A stretch of DNA of 64,000 nt from Dyadobacter sp. UC 10 (GCF_008369915.1 NZ_VSRN01000001.1:930001-994000), one strand, 5' to 3'. Positions 43,735 to 53,758 are shown, numbered from the stretch's first letter. Notes: generated by a model not told the origin, from the letters alone. Numbers and translations: made by a program.

Positions 43735-44701
43735 TGATATTTGGAGCATTGGTCGTTTCTATGGCGTTGATGGTAGGGCTTTGCTACGGCAGTATCGTGA
43801 TTTTCAGAGTGGATTTAAAGATTGGAAGCAAAGAGGTCATGCAAAAAAATGGCTCTTGTATCCCGAAAACCTAGGATCTCATCTATCGATCGACGAAACC
43901 AGTCTTTCGCACGGCGAATTGTATACAATCCTTACCAATAAATCTGCCAAAGGTGGCCGTGGCAGCATTGTAGCAATAGTGGCTGGAACTAAGGCAGAAG
44001 CAGTGATTGAAGTACTTCGCAAAATCCCGGAACCACTGCGGAAGAAAGTGTCAGAAATCACCCTGGACATGGCGGGCAGTATGTCCTTGATTGCCAAGCG
44101 ATGCTTTCCACGGGCGGTGCGAGTGACTGACCGTTTCCATGTTCAAAGACTCGCAGTTGATGCCCTCCAAGATATCCGGATCAAACATCGCTGGGAAGTC
44201 CTGGATCAGGAAAGCGATGCTATTGAGCAGGCTAAAATGTCTCAGAATGAATATCATCCAGAGATATTATCTAATGGCGACACCATTAAACAGCTACTGG
44301 CTCGAAGCAGGTACGCGCTATACAAAAAGCCCAATACCTGGACAGACAGCCAAAAAGAACGCGCCCTGCTTCTTTTTGAACGCTTCCCCGATTTGAAAAA
44401 AGCGTACGAGCTAACGATAGGGCTCAGTAACATCTTCACGACTACAACGGAAAAAATATATGGGTTGACCAGATTAGCCAAATGGCATGAAAAGGTCCGG
44501 CAATCTGGCTTCAAGTCATTCAATACCGTAGCCCGCTCGATTGAAAACCACTATAAGACAATCGTTAATTACTTTGATAACCGCAGCACTAACGCATCTG
44601 CCGAATCCTTCAACGCGAAAATCAAAGCGTTCAGAGCACAGTTCAGAGGGGTAAGAAACGTTGAGTTCTTCCTGTATCGCCTTACTCAATTATATGCTTA
44701 A
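43715..44701 (+). CDS. IS transposase, catalytic part (copy 2)
   Basis: 328 residues from a TTG start, identical to the copy 1 protein. The frame upstream of 43709 is closed by a TAA at 43706, so a frameshift into it would have to occur between 43709 and 43731. The DDE residues are those described for copy 1. Confidence 0.88.
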   Translation: MVDTRANDIWSIGRFYGVDGRALLRQYRDFQSGFKDWKQRGHAKKWLLYPENLGSHLSIDETSLSHGELYTILTNKSAKGGRGSIVAIVAGTKAEAVIEVLRKIPEPLRKKVSEITLDMAGSMSLIAKRCFPRAVRVTDRFHVQRLAVDALQDIRIKHRWEVLDQESDAIEQAKMSQNEYHPEILSNGDTIKQLLARSRYALYKKPNTWTDSQKERALLLFERFPDLKKAYELTIGLSNIFTTTTEKIYGLTRLAKWHEKVRQSGFKSFNTVARSIENHYKTIVNYFDNRSTNASAESFNAKIKAFRAQFRGVRNVEFFLYRLTQLYA

Positions 44702-44734
44702 TCCAAGTTGCTCCACAAGTTTTGGTCTTGAGCC

Positions 44735-45167
44735 CGTGTAAATTTCAGCTCCATTCTCTCCTTCCGCTACGACCACTGCGGATCAAATCCACTTCCCTGA
44801 ATTACTTGTTGCTCAGCTCAGCTCCACCTCGAATCTGAATAGGTATTTTTATACCCGGATTGCAGGCACCCAACATTACTCAGCCAGTATAATGACAAAA
44901 ACTAGCAAAAAAATGCAAAATTTTTTGTCAGGATCATGGGTACTATTTGCTAACCGAATACTCATCGTAGCATATTTATCGAATTTAATCTAGTAACCTA
45001 TCGAAGAAACACGCCTATGATATGACCTCTGAAACAAAAAAAATCGACGATGCTGGTAACATCGCCGATCCGAAAAAGTGCTCCGATTCCAGGTCTGGTA
45101 AACCTACATGGAGCAGAACAAAAGGATTATCTCACTGCTAAAACAAGCCTAATCCCCATTCAAAAAT
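44735..45167. other. 433-bp leader of the SusC gene
   Basis: No gene is seen. An inverted repeat TGACAAAAA/TTTTTGTCA (44893-44901 and 44922-44930) lies about 240 bp upstream of susC and could be an operator or terminator. The consensus promoter is not clearly placed; the region near 44940-44950 has a TACTATTTG, one base too long for the -7 motif. Confidence 0.5.
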
Positions 45168-48161
45168 ATGAAGAAACAGCGACTAATCAGTTCGCCCGGT
45201 GCGAAGCCGGGCGCTTTCCTCGTTACATTTTGCTTTGTCACTTTGCTAATAACCGGCACCGCAAGAGCAAACCATCTTGAAACATCAGAAACAAAGACAT
45301 TTGCACTCCTGGCCGACACCCTCACTTTAAAGGGACAAGTCTTTGACGGAAGCGAGCCGCCGGTGGCTTTGCCAGGCGTTACGGTTCAAGTAAAGAAAAC
45401 AGATCGCGGCGTAACGACAGACCCCAACGGAAATTTCGAAATCCAGGCGAATCTGGGCGATACGCTCGTTTTTAGCTTCATTGGCCTTGAACCCAAGGAA
45501 CTGCCTGTTCTAAGCACGAAAAATATGGTGGTTTCCCTGAAAGAGAAAAATACAGCATTGAACGAAGTGGTTGTAACAGGTTATTCGGAACAGAAAGCAC
45601 GAAATCTGGCCAATGCAATCGGGAAACTGGACGTGAAAGCAGCAGTGGCGAATAAACCGATCACGCAACTCTCACAGGCGCTGCAAGGCGGGGTTACAGG
45701 CTTGACAGTCACTCAGGGTAGCGGGATGGCAGGCGAAGACCGCTCTAACATATTGATCCGGGGTATTTCAACGATAGGCAACTCCTCCCCTCTGGTACTG
45801 GTGGACGGCGTTCCGTTTGATATTAATTCCGTGGACCCTACCACTGTAGAAAGCATTACTGTTCTCAAAGATGCTGCCGCAGCTTCCATTTATGGTGCCA
45901 GGGCAGCTAACGGAGTTATTCTTGTCACTACCAAAAGAGGTATTCCCGGGAAATTGTCAGTTACCTATGACGGATACGCCGGTGTTCAAAATGCAACTTA
46001 CCTACCGAAATTTGTCGATGCCCCGAAATACATGGAAATGGTTAATGAGGCATATTCAAACATCGGCGGGCTCGCACCTTACAGCGGCGAGGCGATTGAA
46101 AAAACCAGGGAAGGCAGCGATCCGATCTCCTATCCAAACACGAACTGGTCTAAACTGATTCTTAATAAAAATGCTGCGATCCATAACCATTCCGTGAGTA
46201 TTTCGGGCGGTAACGAGTTAGCGCGGTTTGCTGTAAGCGGCAACTATCTGTTTCAGGACGGGTTAACTCCTAAAAGGGATTATGAAAGATTTTCTTTCCG
46301 GGCGAATACGGGAGTTACCCTGACAAAAAATGTCTCCATGCTGCTGGATCTGGTCGCAAACAGGGTTAGAAAAAGATCGGAGCTGGTCAGATTCGGCAAC
46401 TCGCTGCATTTGGTATATACAACACCCCCTAATATCGTCCCGAAATATCCTTTGACCGACAATGGTTATCAGGCGTACGGGAACTTCGGGGAAATGATGA
46501 ACCCGATCGCAGAGCTGGAACGAGGCGGCTTTGCCCAAAATAAGGAGGATCAGATCAATATCAATTTCCAACCTACCTGGCAAATTACGCCTGAGCTTAA
46601 ACTGAGGGGACAGTATTTGTACCGGGTTAATTCAAATGGATTTATTGATAACCGCGACTCTTATAACTTTCTGGACTACTATACAGGCAATCTGGTATTT
46701 ACTTACAGCAATTCAAAAGGTCAAAACATAGGCAGAAGCACTTACAACTATCTCGCCTCCAACCTTGAATTTTCCCAAACTTATGGCAAGCATTTTATCT
46801 ATGCGATTGGAGGACTGTCACGGGAAGCGAATTACATCTCCAATTTCGATCAGGCCAACCTTGCATCCTATTTCCTAAAGTTTAACTACGTTTTTGACAA
46901 TAAGTATCTGTTGGAAAGTACAGTAAGAACCGACGGCTCTTCGAAATTCGGTCCGAATCACAAATGGGGAACATTTCCGTCGGTAGCTTTGGGCTGGAAT
47001 GTTCACAACGAAAACTTTTTAAAAGACGCTAAGTTCCTGACCAGTTTCAAATTGAGAGCCTCTTACGGGCTGATGGGGAATAATGGCAGAAATGACGACA
47101 TCGCGGAACTGTACCGTTATCAAAGTCTGATCAATGGTGGAAACGGCGTTGAAAATTCGATTGGAAATCCGGAAATCACCTGGGAAACTGTCAAAATGCT
47201 GGACATCGGTACCGATATCAGATTGTTTGAAAACCTGGGCATCACAATCGACTGGTTTAGCAAAAGAACCGATAATATCCTGCTTACACCGCCATTATCA
47301 CTTTCATCAGGTGTGGGTACGCTTCCCATCAATGCCGGCTCGGTATCAAATAAAGGCTGGGAATTCATGATGAACTACTCCAAAATGCTCAACAAGGATC
47401 TGGAAATGAGTGCCAGTGTCGGATACTCTTACTACGACAATAAGATCATAGCGCTTCGCGGCGGGCCCTACATTGGCGGAAACGGCCTGGAAATTAATGA
47501 AGTGAATTACCCGATCAAAAGCTATTATCTGCATAGAACCGGCGGCTTACTGACGCAATCAGATATGGATAGCGGTATTCCATTACTGCCGGGACAGCAG
47601 ATTGGCGACATCAAGTATATTGACCTTAATGGAGATGGAAATATTGATAAAGATGACAAAGAGATTATGGGTAACCCCAACCCGCAGGGAAGCTACTTCG
47701 CGAATTTGAATTTTGCGTACAAAAGATTTAGCCTGGAAACACAGGTTACCGGTTTCACCAAAAGCTTAGCCTACTATACCGGCCGCTATCAGACTGTACT
47801 CAATGTAACTTCCAATTTCGACGGGGGAACGCCAATGCAGTACCAAACCGATTACTGGACCCCTGAAAATCCGGATGCGATGTTCCCGAGACTTGCTCCT
47901 TCGCCAGGAAATAATGCATTACCATCCGATTACTGGCTCACCAATGCGGCATTTCTAAGAGTAAAATACATTCAACTTGGATACAATTTCAATCCCGAAC
48001 TCGTGAAAAAGATCAGGCTGACCAATCTCCGGATTTTTGTAAATGCGCAAAATGCGATCACGTTGAGCAAGATGAAATATTTTGATCCGGAAACGCGCGG
48101 AAGTGAAGCTAACTATCCAATGAATAAGGTTTTCACAGCAGGGCTGAACGTCAAATTCTAA
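45168..48161 (+). CDS. SusC/RagA family TonB-linked outer-membrane protein
   Basis: 997 residues. A signal peptide of about 36 residues precedes a carboxypeptidase-regulatory-like domain (about 50-125; LKGQVFDGSEPPVALPGVTV) and the plug (about 135-250), which has the RagA signature ILIRGISTIGNSSPLVLVDGVPF and ends GARAANGVILVTTKRG. The 22-strand barrel follows to the C-terminus (MNKVFTAGLNVKF). It imports large nutrient molecules, usually glycans or peptides, driven by TonB. It is paired with susD 10 bp downstream. No carbohydrate-active enzyme lies in the window, so the ligand cannot be guessed. Confidence 0.97.
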   Translation: MKKQRLISSPGAKPGAFLVTFCFVTLLITGTARANHLETSETKTFALLADTLTLKGQVFDGSEPPVALPGVTVQVKKTDRGVTTDPNGNFEIQANLGDTLVFSFIGLEPKELPVLSTKNMVVSLKEKNTALNEVVVTGYSEQKARNLANAIGKLDVKAAVANKPITQLSQALQGGVTGLTVTQGSGMAGEDRSNILIRGISTIGNSSPLVLVDGVPFDINSVDPTTVESITVLKDAAAASIYGARAANGVILVTTKRGIPGKLSVTYDGYAGVQNATYLPKFVDAPKYMEMVNEAYSNIGGLAPYSGEAIEKTREGSDPISYPNTNWSKLILNKNAAIHNHSVSISGGNELARFAVSGNYLFQDGLTPKRDYERFSFRANTGVTLTKNVSMLLDLVANRVRKRSELVRFGNSLHLVYTTPPNIVPKYPLTDNGYQAYGNFGEMMNPIAELERGGFAQNKEDQININFQPTWQITPELKLRGQYLYRVNSNGFIDNRDSYNFLDYYTGNLVFTYSNSKGQNIGRSTYNYLASNLEFSQTYGKHFIYAIGGLSREANYISNFDQANLASYFLKFNYVFDNKYLLESTVRTDGSSKFGPNHKWGTFPSVALGWNVHNENFLKDAKFLTSFKLRASYGLMGNNGRNDDIAELYRYQSLINGGNGVENSIGNPEITWETVKMLDIGTDIRLFENLGITIDWFSKRTDNILLTPPLSLSSGVGTLPINAGSVSNKGWEFMMNYSKMLNKDLEMSASVGYSYYDNKIIALRGGPYIGGNGLEINEVNYPIKSYYLHRTGGLLTQSDMDSGIPLLPGQQIGDIKYIDLNGDGNIDKDDKEIMGNPNPQGSYFANLNFAYKRFSLETQVTGFTKSLAYYTGRYQTVLNVTSNFDGGTPMQYQTDYWTPENPDAMFPRLAPSPGNNALPSDYWLTNAAFLRVKYIQLGYNFNPELVKKIRLTNLRIFVNAQNAITLSKMKYFDPETRGSEANYPMNKVFTAGLNVKF

Positions 48162-48171
48162 ATCTACAACC

Positions 48172-49755
48172 ATGAAGAAGATCATTTTATTAGCAATAAG
48201 TACGTTCTTTCTAACCTCCTGCGCAGAGGAATTTCTGACCAAAGACCACCCTACCGCAACCACGGATGAGAGCTTTTGGAACACAGAAGGAGAGATCAAT
48301 ACAGCCCTTAATATCCTGTACGATCAGGTACCGAGCGGCGGTTTCCGATATCAGAACAATACCCGTATTACATTTGAAGGGATGACGGACAATGCGGTTT
48401 GGTATGCCAATTTTTTTGGAGAGGTAAATACCATCGCGCTCGGCAATTCCAATTCACAAATGCGGGCAACGGAATGGGCTGCTATCCAGCCCGTTTGGCA
48501 GGAAAACTATACTGCAATCAGGCGCGCCAACCGCTTTCTGGAGCATGCCGGAAAGGCCTTAATCGAGCCTAATCTCAAAAAGCGATATTTTGCCGAAGCC
48601 CGCGCTTTGCGCGCTTGGTTTCATTTGGACTTAATGCTCTACTACGGCGAGATCCCAAATGTCACGACCGTTGTATTACCTACGGAGACAGACCTGATCA
48701 AGAACACAAAACAGGAAATCATCGACTTTGTTATTGCTGAACTGGACGCCGCCTCTGCAGATCTTCCAGCTGTGTATGCCGTTAATGATATCAAACGGAT
48801 TTCAAAAGGTGCTTGCTACACCATGAAGACGGTTGCGCTTTTGAACAACCATCAATATGCAGAAGCAGCCAAAGCCGCCAAACAGGTGATCGATCTGAAT
48901 TTATATAAACTTCACCCGAGCTATGCGACACTGTTCAATTACGAAGGGCAGGTCAACGAAGAGCGGATCTTTATCAGGCAGCTGGGTAATGATGATACTT
49001 TTTACAGAAGTGCGCCGGGGTACCTGGGCGGCAATGCATGCCTCAACCCGACAGGCTCGCTGGTCAATACCTACGAAACCAAACAAGGCAAAACACTAGC
49101 AGAGCTTTCTCCCGACAGTGCGGCGATTTACAAACTGAACCCGAATTTCCGGTCTAACCGCGACCCAAGAATGGAACTGACTATCGCCTATCCCGGCTCT
49201 ACTTTTTACGGCGAGCTGGACCCCTGGGATGATTCACCGAACAACCCGAACAGGCTGGCTGCGAACTATTCTTCCAAAACAGGTTTTTGGTTGCGGAAAT
49301 ACGTGGATATGTCTGATAAAGGCAGAGGCCGCGGCTCTCTGGATTATATGGTGTACCGATATGGCGACCTGCTTTTGATGTATGTGGAGGCATTGGTCGA
49401 AAGCGGACAATGGAATAGCCCTGACGTAATCAAATATCTGAATATGATCCGTAACAGGGCTAAAATGCCCAATGTAGATATTAAAGTTTATAACAACGAA
49501 GCCAAAATGCGGGAGCTTTATCAGCGTGAAAGACGTGTTGAGCTGGCGTTCGAAGGCAGCCGGCTATTTGATATCCGTCGGTGGAAAATAGCGGAAAAAG
49601 TCATGAATGGCGTAGTCGAAGGTGCCATTGACCCGAGAACAAAAAAGCCCGTTAATGTTGAAACGCGAACATTCAAACCCAAGGATTACCTATGGCCTAT
49701 TCCTGCTAGAGAAATGGAAGGAAATCCAAACATGACGCAAAATCCGGGCTTTTAG
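48172..49755 (+). CDS. SusD/RagB family nutrient-binding lipoprotein
   Basis: 527 residues. The lipoprotein signal ends FFLTSC (Cys near residue 17), followed by the SusD N-terminal motif EEFLTKDHPTATTDESFWNT. The helical TPR-like scaffold of SusD extends through the protein, and the C-terminus has the family-typical RREVELAFEG-like segment RERRVELAFEGSRLFDIRRW and a final DYLWPIPAREM. It caps the SusC barrel on the cell surface. It is the last gene of the two-gene unit. Confidence 0.97.
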   Translation: MKKIILLAISTFFLTSCAEEFLTKDHPTATTDESFWNTEGEINTALNILYDQVPSGGFRYQNNTRITFEGMTDNAVWYANFFGEVNTIALGNSNSQMRATEWAAIQPVWQENYTAIRRANRFLEHAGKALIEPNLKKRYFAEARALRAWFHLDLMLYYGEIPNVTTVVLPTETDLIKNTKQEIIDFVIAELDAASADLPAVYAVNDIKRISKGACYTMKTVALLNNHQYAEAAKAAKQVIDLNLYKLHPSYATLFNYEGQVNEERIFIRQLGNDDTFYRSAPGYLGGNACLNPTGSLVNTYETKQGKTLAELSPDSAAIYKLNPNFRSNRDPRMELTIAYPGSTFYGELDPWDDSPNNPNRLAANYSSKTGFWLRKYVDMSDKGRGRGSLDYMVYRYGDLLLMYVEALVESGQWNSPDVIKYLNMIRNRAKMPNVDIKVYNNEAKMRELYQRERRVELAFEGSRLFDIRRWKIAEKVMNGVVEGAIDPRTKKPVNVETRTFKPKDYLWPIPAREMEGNPNMTQNPGF

Positions 49756-49865
49756 AGTATCTATTAGTGTATTGCTATTTCAAAAACCGGTCTTCGCGTG
49801 GAGCCGGTTTTATACTTTAAATCAAATTGTCTACCGGGATCGCCTTGAACGAACAAAGCCAAGAA

Positions 49866-49922
49866 CTCTCTGAGCTTTGTTGCGGTCTGGGGGTACGGCC
49901 TCCGGCGGGACTCGATCCCGCG
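49866..49922 (-). pseudogene. decayed copy of the tRNA-Asp 3' half and terminator start
   Basis: Compared with 49970-50012, this segment has the same ordered blocks on the minus strand: T arm (CGGGA-TCGAGTCCCG), acceptor 3' strand CCAGACCGC, and the terminator start AAAGCTCAGAGAG. A 15-16-nt insert (CGGAGGCCGTACCCC) separates the T arm from the acceptor strand. The D arm and anticodon arm are missing. It could be a partial tandem duplication or the scar of an integration at tRNA-Asp. Confidence 0.75.
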
Positions 49923-49952
49923 AAGACATGGTCCACAGGCTGAACAAAAAAG

Positions 49953-49982
49953 AAAAAAGCCCAGATCTCTCTGAGCTTTTTT
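49953..49982 (-). terminator. terminator of tRNA-Asp
   Basis: AAAAAAGCCCAGA pairs with TCTGAGCTTTTTT, with one mismatch and a 4-nt loop, directly after the tRNA 3' end. It has T-runs both ways. Confidence 0.85.
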
Positions 49983-49984
49983 TG

Positions 49985-50058
49985 CGGTCTGGACGGGACT
50001 CGAACCCGCGACCCCATGCGTGACAGGCATGTATTCTAACCAACTGAACTACCAAACC
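49985..50058 (-). tRNA. tRNA-Asp(GTC)
   Basis: 74 nt on the minus strand. The acceptor stem GGTTTGG/CCAGACC has one G-U pair, the discriminator is G, the anticodon loop CTGTCAC carries GTC, and the T loop is TTCGAGT. It lies between susD and nif3, oriented toward susD. Confidence 0.95.
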
Positions 50059-50218
50059 AAGGTAAATTCTCAGCACATTCACTGAAAACGTGGTGCAAAA
50101 CTACTATTATTATTTACCATAACAATAGCTGAGACTTCAATTTAGTTATTTTATTTGTAAAAAGAATAGCCTGAGAAAGGAAAATTCTGAAAATGAAATA
50201 GTTGTAGCTGCACTTATA

Positions 50219-51316
50219 ATGACTTTTATAAAAGAAATAATTCGGGAGCTCGAATACCTGGCTCCACTCGCCTACCAGGAAGGATACGACAATGCAGGTT
50301 TACTGGTGGGTTCTCCCCATTTACCAGTCACCGGCGTTTTAGTTACACTTGACGTGACGGAACAGGTTGTCGAGGAAGCGATTGAAAGAAACTGTAACCT
50401 CATCGTTGCCCACCACCCTATTGTTTTCAAGGGATTGAAAAAGCTGAATGGAAATAATTATGTAGAAAGAACCGTAATCAAAGCTATAAAAAATGACATT
50501 GCGATTTATGCGACACATACTAATCTGGATCATGTACCGCAAGGCGTCAACTGGCAAATCGCCGAGATGCTGGGTCTGATTAATGTGCGCGTATTATCCC
50601 CGAAACCGCAGGTTTTAACCAAACTGACCTTTTTCTCGCCGGTTGCAAACACGCAGGAAATCCTTGTCGCACTTTTCGCGGCAGGAGCCGGACGAATCGG
50701 GCAATATGAAAATTGCAGCTTTCGCACCAAGGGAACGGGATCTTTTATGCCCAATCAGGACGCGAACCCGGTGATCGGTCAAAAAGGCGCTCAGGAAGAA
50801 GTAGCTGAACATCGGGCAGAAGTGATGTTTCCGTCCTACCTGCAATCAAAGATCATATCAGTACTTCGTCAAACACATCCTTATGAAGAGATAGCCTATT
50901 ACCTCACAGCGCTTGAAAATGAAAATCAGGAAGTAGGCGCAGGCGCAGTGGGCGACCTGGAAGTTGAAATTCCAGTTAACGAATTCCTTACCCAACTTCG
51001 AAGCAAAATGCATTTGAAGATAATAAAACATACGGAACCGGCTGAAACAGTAAAGAAAGTAGCCGTTTGCGGTGGAGCCGGGAGTTTCCTGTTAAAAGAC
51101 GCGATACGGGCAGGCGCAGATGTATTTGTCACTTCTGACTACAAATACCACGAATTTTTCGATGCTGAGGGTCAGATCATGATCTGCGATATTGGCCATT
51201 ATGAGAGTGAAGTCTTTACTAAAAATCTACTATATAAATATTTGTCAGGAAAATTTAGTAATTTTGCACTCTGTTTGTCGGAAGTCAATACCAATCCGGT
51301 CAGATATTTTGTCTAG
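50219..51316 (+). CDS. Nif3-like dinuclear metal centre protein
   Basis: 365 residues. The NIF3/YbgI halves flank an inserted PII-like domain (about 130-240). Visible are ECTARG-type landmarks of the family: DNAGLLVGSPHLPVTGVLVT near 23-42, NLIVAHHPIVFKGLKKLNGN near 60-79 (His pair for metal), YATHTNLDHV near 100 and the late VFVTSDYKYHEFFDAEGQIM. Proteins of this kind form toroidal hexamers with two metals. The enzymatic role is unclear (a GTP cyclohydrolase I type 2 activity has been proposed). It is followed after 98 bp by the zinc-ribbon protein, a common pairing. Confidence 0.92.
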   Translation: MTFIKEIIRELEYLAPLAYQEGYDNAGLLVGSPHLPVTGVLVTLDVTEQVVEEAIERNCNLIVAHHPIVFKGLKKLNGNNYVERTVIKAIKNDIAIYATHTNLDHVPQGVNWQIAEMLGLINVRVLSPKPQVLTKLTFFSPVANTQEILVALFAAGAGRIGQYENCSFRTKGTGSFMPNQDANPVIGQKGAQEEVAEHRAEVMFPSYLQSKIISVLRQTHPYEEIAYYLTALENENQEVGAGAVGDLEVEIPVNEFLTQLRSKMHLKIIKHTEPAETVKKVAVCGGAGSFLLKDAIRAGADVFVTSDYKYHEFFDAEGQIMICDIGHYESEVFTKNLLYKYLSGKFSNFALCLSEVNTNPVRYFV

Positions 51317-51413
51317 AAAGCAATTTCTCCAATTTACTGTCTGATCTCATTGAACACCCTCAGCTGACTGCCTTCACTTATTACGCATTGAAACAAGTCC
51401 ATAAAAGACATAC

Positions 51414-52160
51414 ATGGAAAACACAATCGCTCAAAAATTAGATGCTCTCCTGAAACTTCAGGAAATTGATTCAAGCCTTGACGAAATACTTAAAACACGG
51501 GGTGACCTACCCGAAGAGGTAAGGGACCTGGAAGATGAGATTATCGGTTTCGAAACCCGTTTGGGGAAATTTAAAAGTGAAATTGCGAATCTGAATACTG
51601 AGATCGACAATTTCAAAAATGCACAAAAAGATGGCGAAAAGCTGATCAAGAAATACAAGGATCAGCAAATGAACGTCCGCAATAACCGCGAGTACGATGC
51701 CATTACAAAAGAAATAGAACTTCAGGAGCTGGATATGCAGCTGGCTGACAAGAAAATCAATGAAGCCAGAGCCCGTATCCGGTTGATCGAAGAGGATGCT
51801 AACCGTGCGGAATCTGTTCTGAATGAAAGGAACGAGGATTTAAAGGCGAAAAAAGGCGAGCTTTCAGTGATTACAAGTGAGAGTGAGGCAGAAGAGAAAG
51901 GGCTGATCGCAGAACGTGAAAAACACATTAAAAAAATTGAGGATCGTTTGTTGAAATCTTATCAGAAGATTCGCGATAATTCCATGAACGGACTGGCAGT
52001 TGTACACGTATCCAGAGGAGCTTGTGGGGGTTGTTTCAGCATCGTTCCACCACAACGCCAGGCAGATATCCGTGAGCGTAAAAAATTAATCGTTTGTGAG
52101 CATTGCGGACGTATTCTTGCGGACGTAGAAAGCGTTGAACCGGTGCATCAACGTCGCTAA
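51414..52160 (+). CDS. coiled-coil protein with a C4 zinc ribbon
   Basis: 248 residues. A long antiparallel coiled coil at about 5-185 (IAQKLDALLKLQEIDSSLDE, ELQELDMQLADKKINEARAR) ends in a zinc ribbon with two Cys pairs, RGACGGCF near 200-206 and CEHCGRIL near 225-232. This is the zf-RING_7 (DUF164) architecture, which commonly follows nif3 genes. The Bacteroidota protein may bind RNA or act as a chaperone-like factor. The function is not established. Confidence 0.88.
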   Translation: MENTIAQKLDALLKLQEIDSSLDEILKTRGDLPEEVRDLEDEIIGFETRLGKFKSEIANLNTEIDNFKNAQKDGEKLIKKYKDQQMNVRNNREYDAITKEIELQELDMQLADKKINEARARIRLIEEDANRAESVLNERNEDLKAKKGELSVITSESEAEEKGLIAEREKHIKKIEDRLLKSYQKIRDNSMNGLAVVHVSRGACGGCFSIVPPQRQADIRERKKLIVCEHCGRILADVESVEPVHQRR

Positions 52161-52179
52161 ATTTCGATATTAAAACAAG

Positions 52180-52208
52180 AAAAGGTTGTCTTACATGGGC
52201 AGCCTTTT
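52180..52208 (+). terminator. terminator after the zinc-ribbon gene
   Basis: AAAAGGTTGTC pairs with GGCAGCCTTTT through G-T pairs and a 7-nt loop, with a T-run after it. Confidence 0.75.
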
Positions 52209-52222
52209 TTTATGCCCTGCGT

Positions 52223-53758
52223 ATGTTTAGAGTTTTCAAAAAGCTGACGGCGAGATACAAAGTGCTGCTTCGGACATACTTTTTCCTGCTGACATTTTGC
52301 ACTGCTGATGCGCTGGCCGATGACCTGACGGCTGATATTGACTTCACTCCCAGATTACAAAAAGCATATTTCGAAATACAAAAGCTTCGGCTTCCCGCTG
52401 CCCGCAAACTGATCGAAGCGGAGCGGAAGGATAAACCTGCGAATGCTTTTATACCTTATCTTGACAATTATGCCGATCTGCATTACCTGCTTATCGCCGA
52501 GGACAAAGTGGCGTACAAATCAATGTCGGCCCAGGAAAGCTTACGGCTGAATATTGTAGGAAAAATGTCGGATCATTCGCCCTATAAGAGATTCCTTCTC
52601 GCCGAAATCAGGCTGCACTGGGCTTTTGCAAAACTTAAATATGGCGATCAGGTAAGTGGTTCCTGGGAAATAATTAAAGCATACAAGCTGCTCGAGGAAA
52701 ACAGGAAAAAATTTCCAGACTTTATCCCGACACTAAAATCACTCGGCTTGCTGCACATTTTAATAGGTTCTATTCCTGACAATTACGCCTGGGTGGCAAA
52801 AATTATTGGTCTGAAGGGCAGTATCCAAAATGGTATCAATGAATTAAGACTGGTTCAAAAAGAGGAGCCATTTTTTCGACAGGAAGCGGAGCTGATCGAC
52901 CTGCTGATTCACGCCTACACATTGAAACTGACACCGGACCAGCAAAAAAGAATACGGCAATGGCCTGACGAGCAACCTGATAATTTGCTTCTGCATTTTT
53001 TTGCAACTACCGTTTTAATGAAGGAAGGCCAGAGTGAGCAGGCACTAACATTCCTCCATAACGCGCCCAGAGGGGACGCATACGTCGATTTTCCTTTTCT
53101 GCAGTACCTGAAAGGAGAAATTGAACTTCAAAAAGGGCAATACATGAACGCAGCGCGCGAGTATTCACTTTTTCAAAAACAATATCACGGCTTCAATTAT
53201 GTGAAGGATAGCTATTTTAAACTTTTTATGTGCCACTGGCTTGCGGGAAGAGACTCAGAAGCCACGGCATTTGCAAAAAAAATCAGTGGCGCGGGGGAAA
53301 CAATTATAGAAGCAGACCAACTAGCCGATAGAATTGGCAGGGAATACCTGGCCGGACAAATAGGGATCAAACAAAAAATACTTTACAAAGCAAGGTATGC
53401 CTTCGACGGAGGTTATCTGGAAGAAGCATCAGCAGCATTGAAAAACATTTCTGAGAGTACATTCGAAACCGTCCCCGAAAAGGCGGAATTTAATTACAGA
53501 AAAGCAAGAATACTTCAGAAATCGGGACAGACGACATCTGCAATACAGCATTATGAACGTTGTCTTCAACTAACCAAGGATACAAGCCCGGGATTTGGAG
53601 CTTCCTCTGCACTGCACCTAGCTTACATTTATCTGGAAAAAAACCAAAAGCAGACGTCTATCGGATACTTCAAAAAGGCGATGCGCTTCAAGAAACATGA
53701 ATACAAAAACAGTATTGACAACAAGGCCAGAGCTGCACTTACAGATTTAGGAGAATAA
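52223..53758 (+). CDS. exported TPR repeat protein
   Basis: 511 residues. An N-terminal signal segment (about 14-35, LLRTYFFLLTFCTADALA) precedes helix-pair repeats throughout. TPR-like patterns appear at KRFLLAEIRLHWAFAKLKYG (about 120-139), in the run around 240-330 and near the C-terminus (KAEFNYRKARILQKSGQTTS, LHLAYIYLEKNQKQTSIGYF). The protein may act as a periplasmic scaffold. I know no specific function. It lies in its own unit, upstream of radC by 56 bp. Confidence 0.75.
   Translation: MFRVFKKLTARYKVLLRTYFFLLTFCTADALADDLTADIDFTPRLQKAYFEIQKLRLPAARKLIEAERKDKPANAFIPYLDNYADLHYLLIAEDKVAYKSMSAQESLRLNIVGKMSDHSPYKRFLLAEIRLHWAFAKLKYGDQVSGSWEIIKAYKLLEENRKKFPDFIPTLKSLGLLHILIGSIPDNYAWVAKIIGLKGSIQNGINELRLVQKEEPFFRQEAELIDLLIHAYTLKLTPDQQKRIRQWPDEQPDNLLLHFFATTVLMKEGQSEQALTFLHNAPRGDAYVDFPFLQYLKGEIELQKGQYMNAAREYSLFQKQYHGFNYVKDSYFKLFMCHWLAGRDSEATAFAKKISGAGETIIEADQLADRIGREYLAGQIGIKQKILYKARYAFDGGYLEEASAALKNISESTFETVPEKAEFNYRKARILQKSGQTTSAIQHYERCLQLTKDTSPGFGASSALHLAYIYLEKNQKQTSIGYFKKAMRFKKHEYKNSIDNKARAALTDLGE

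Larger units (their letters stand above)
43304..44734 (+). mobile_element. ISAon1-like insertion sequence, copy 2
   Basis: 1431 bp, the inverted twin of copy 1 at 38210-39640 with the same two reading frames and the same encoded proteins. The ends GGATCAAATC and (inverted) GGCTCAAGAC match copy 1. The inner flank AGATGCGT matches the reverse complement of copy 1's outer flank at 7 of 8 positions, and the outer flank CGTGTAAA matches copy 1's inner flank exactly as a reverse complement. Confidence 0.95.
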
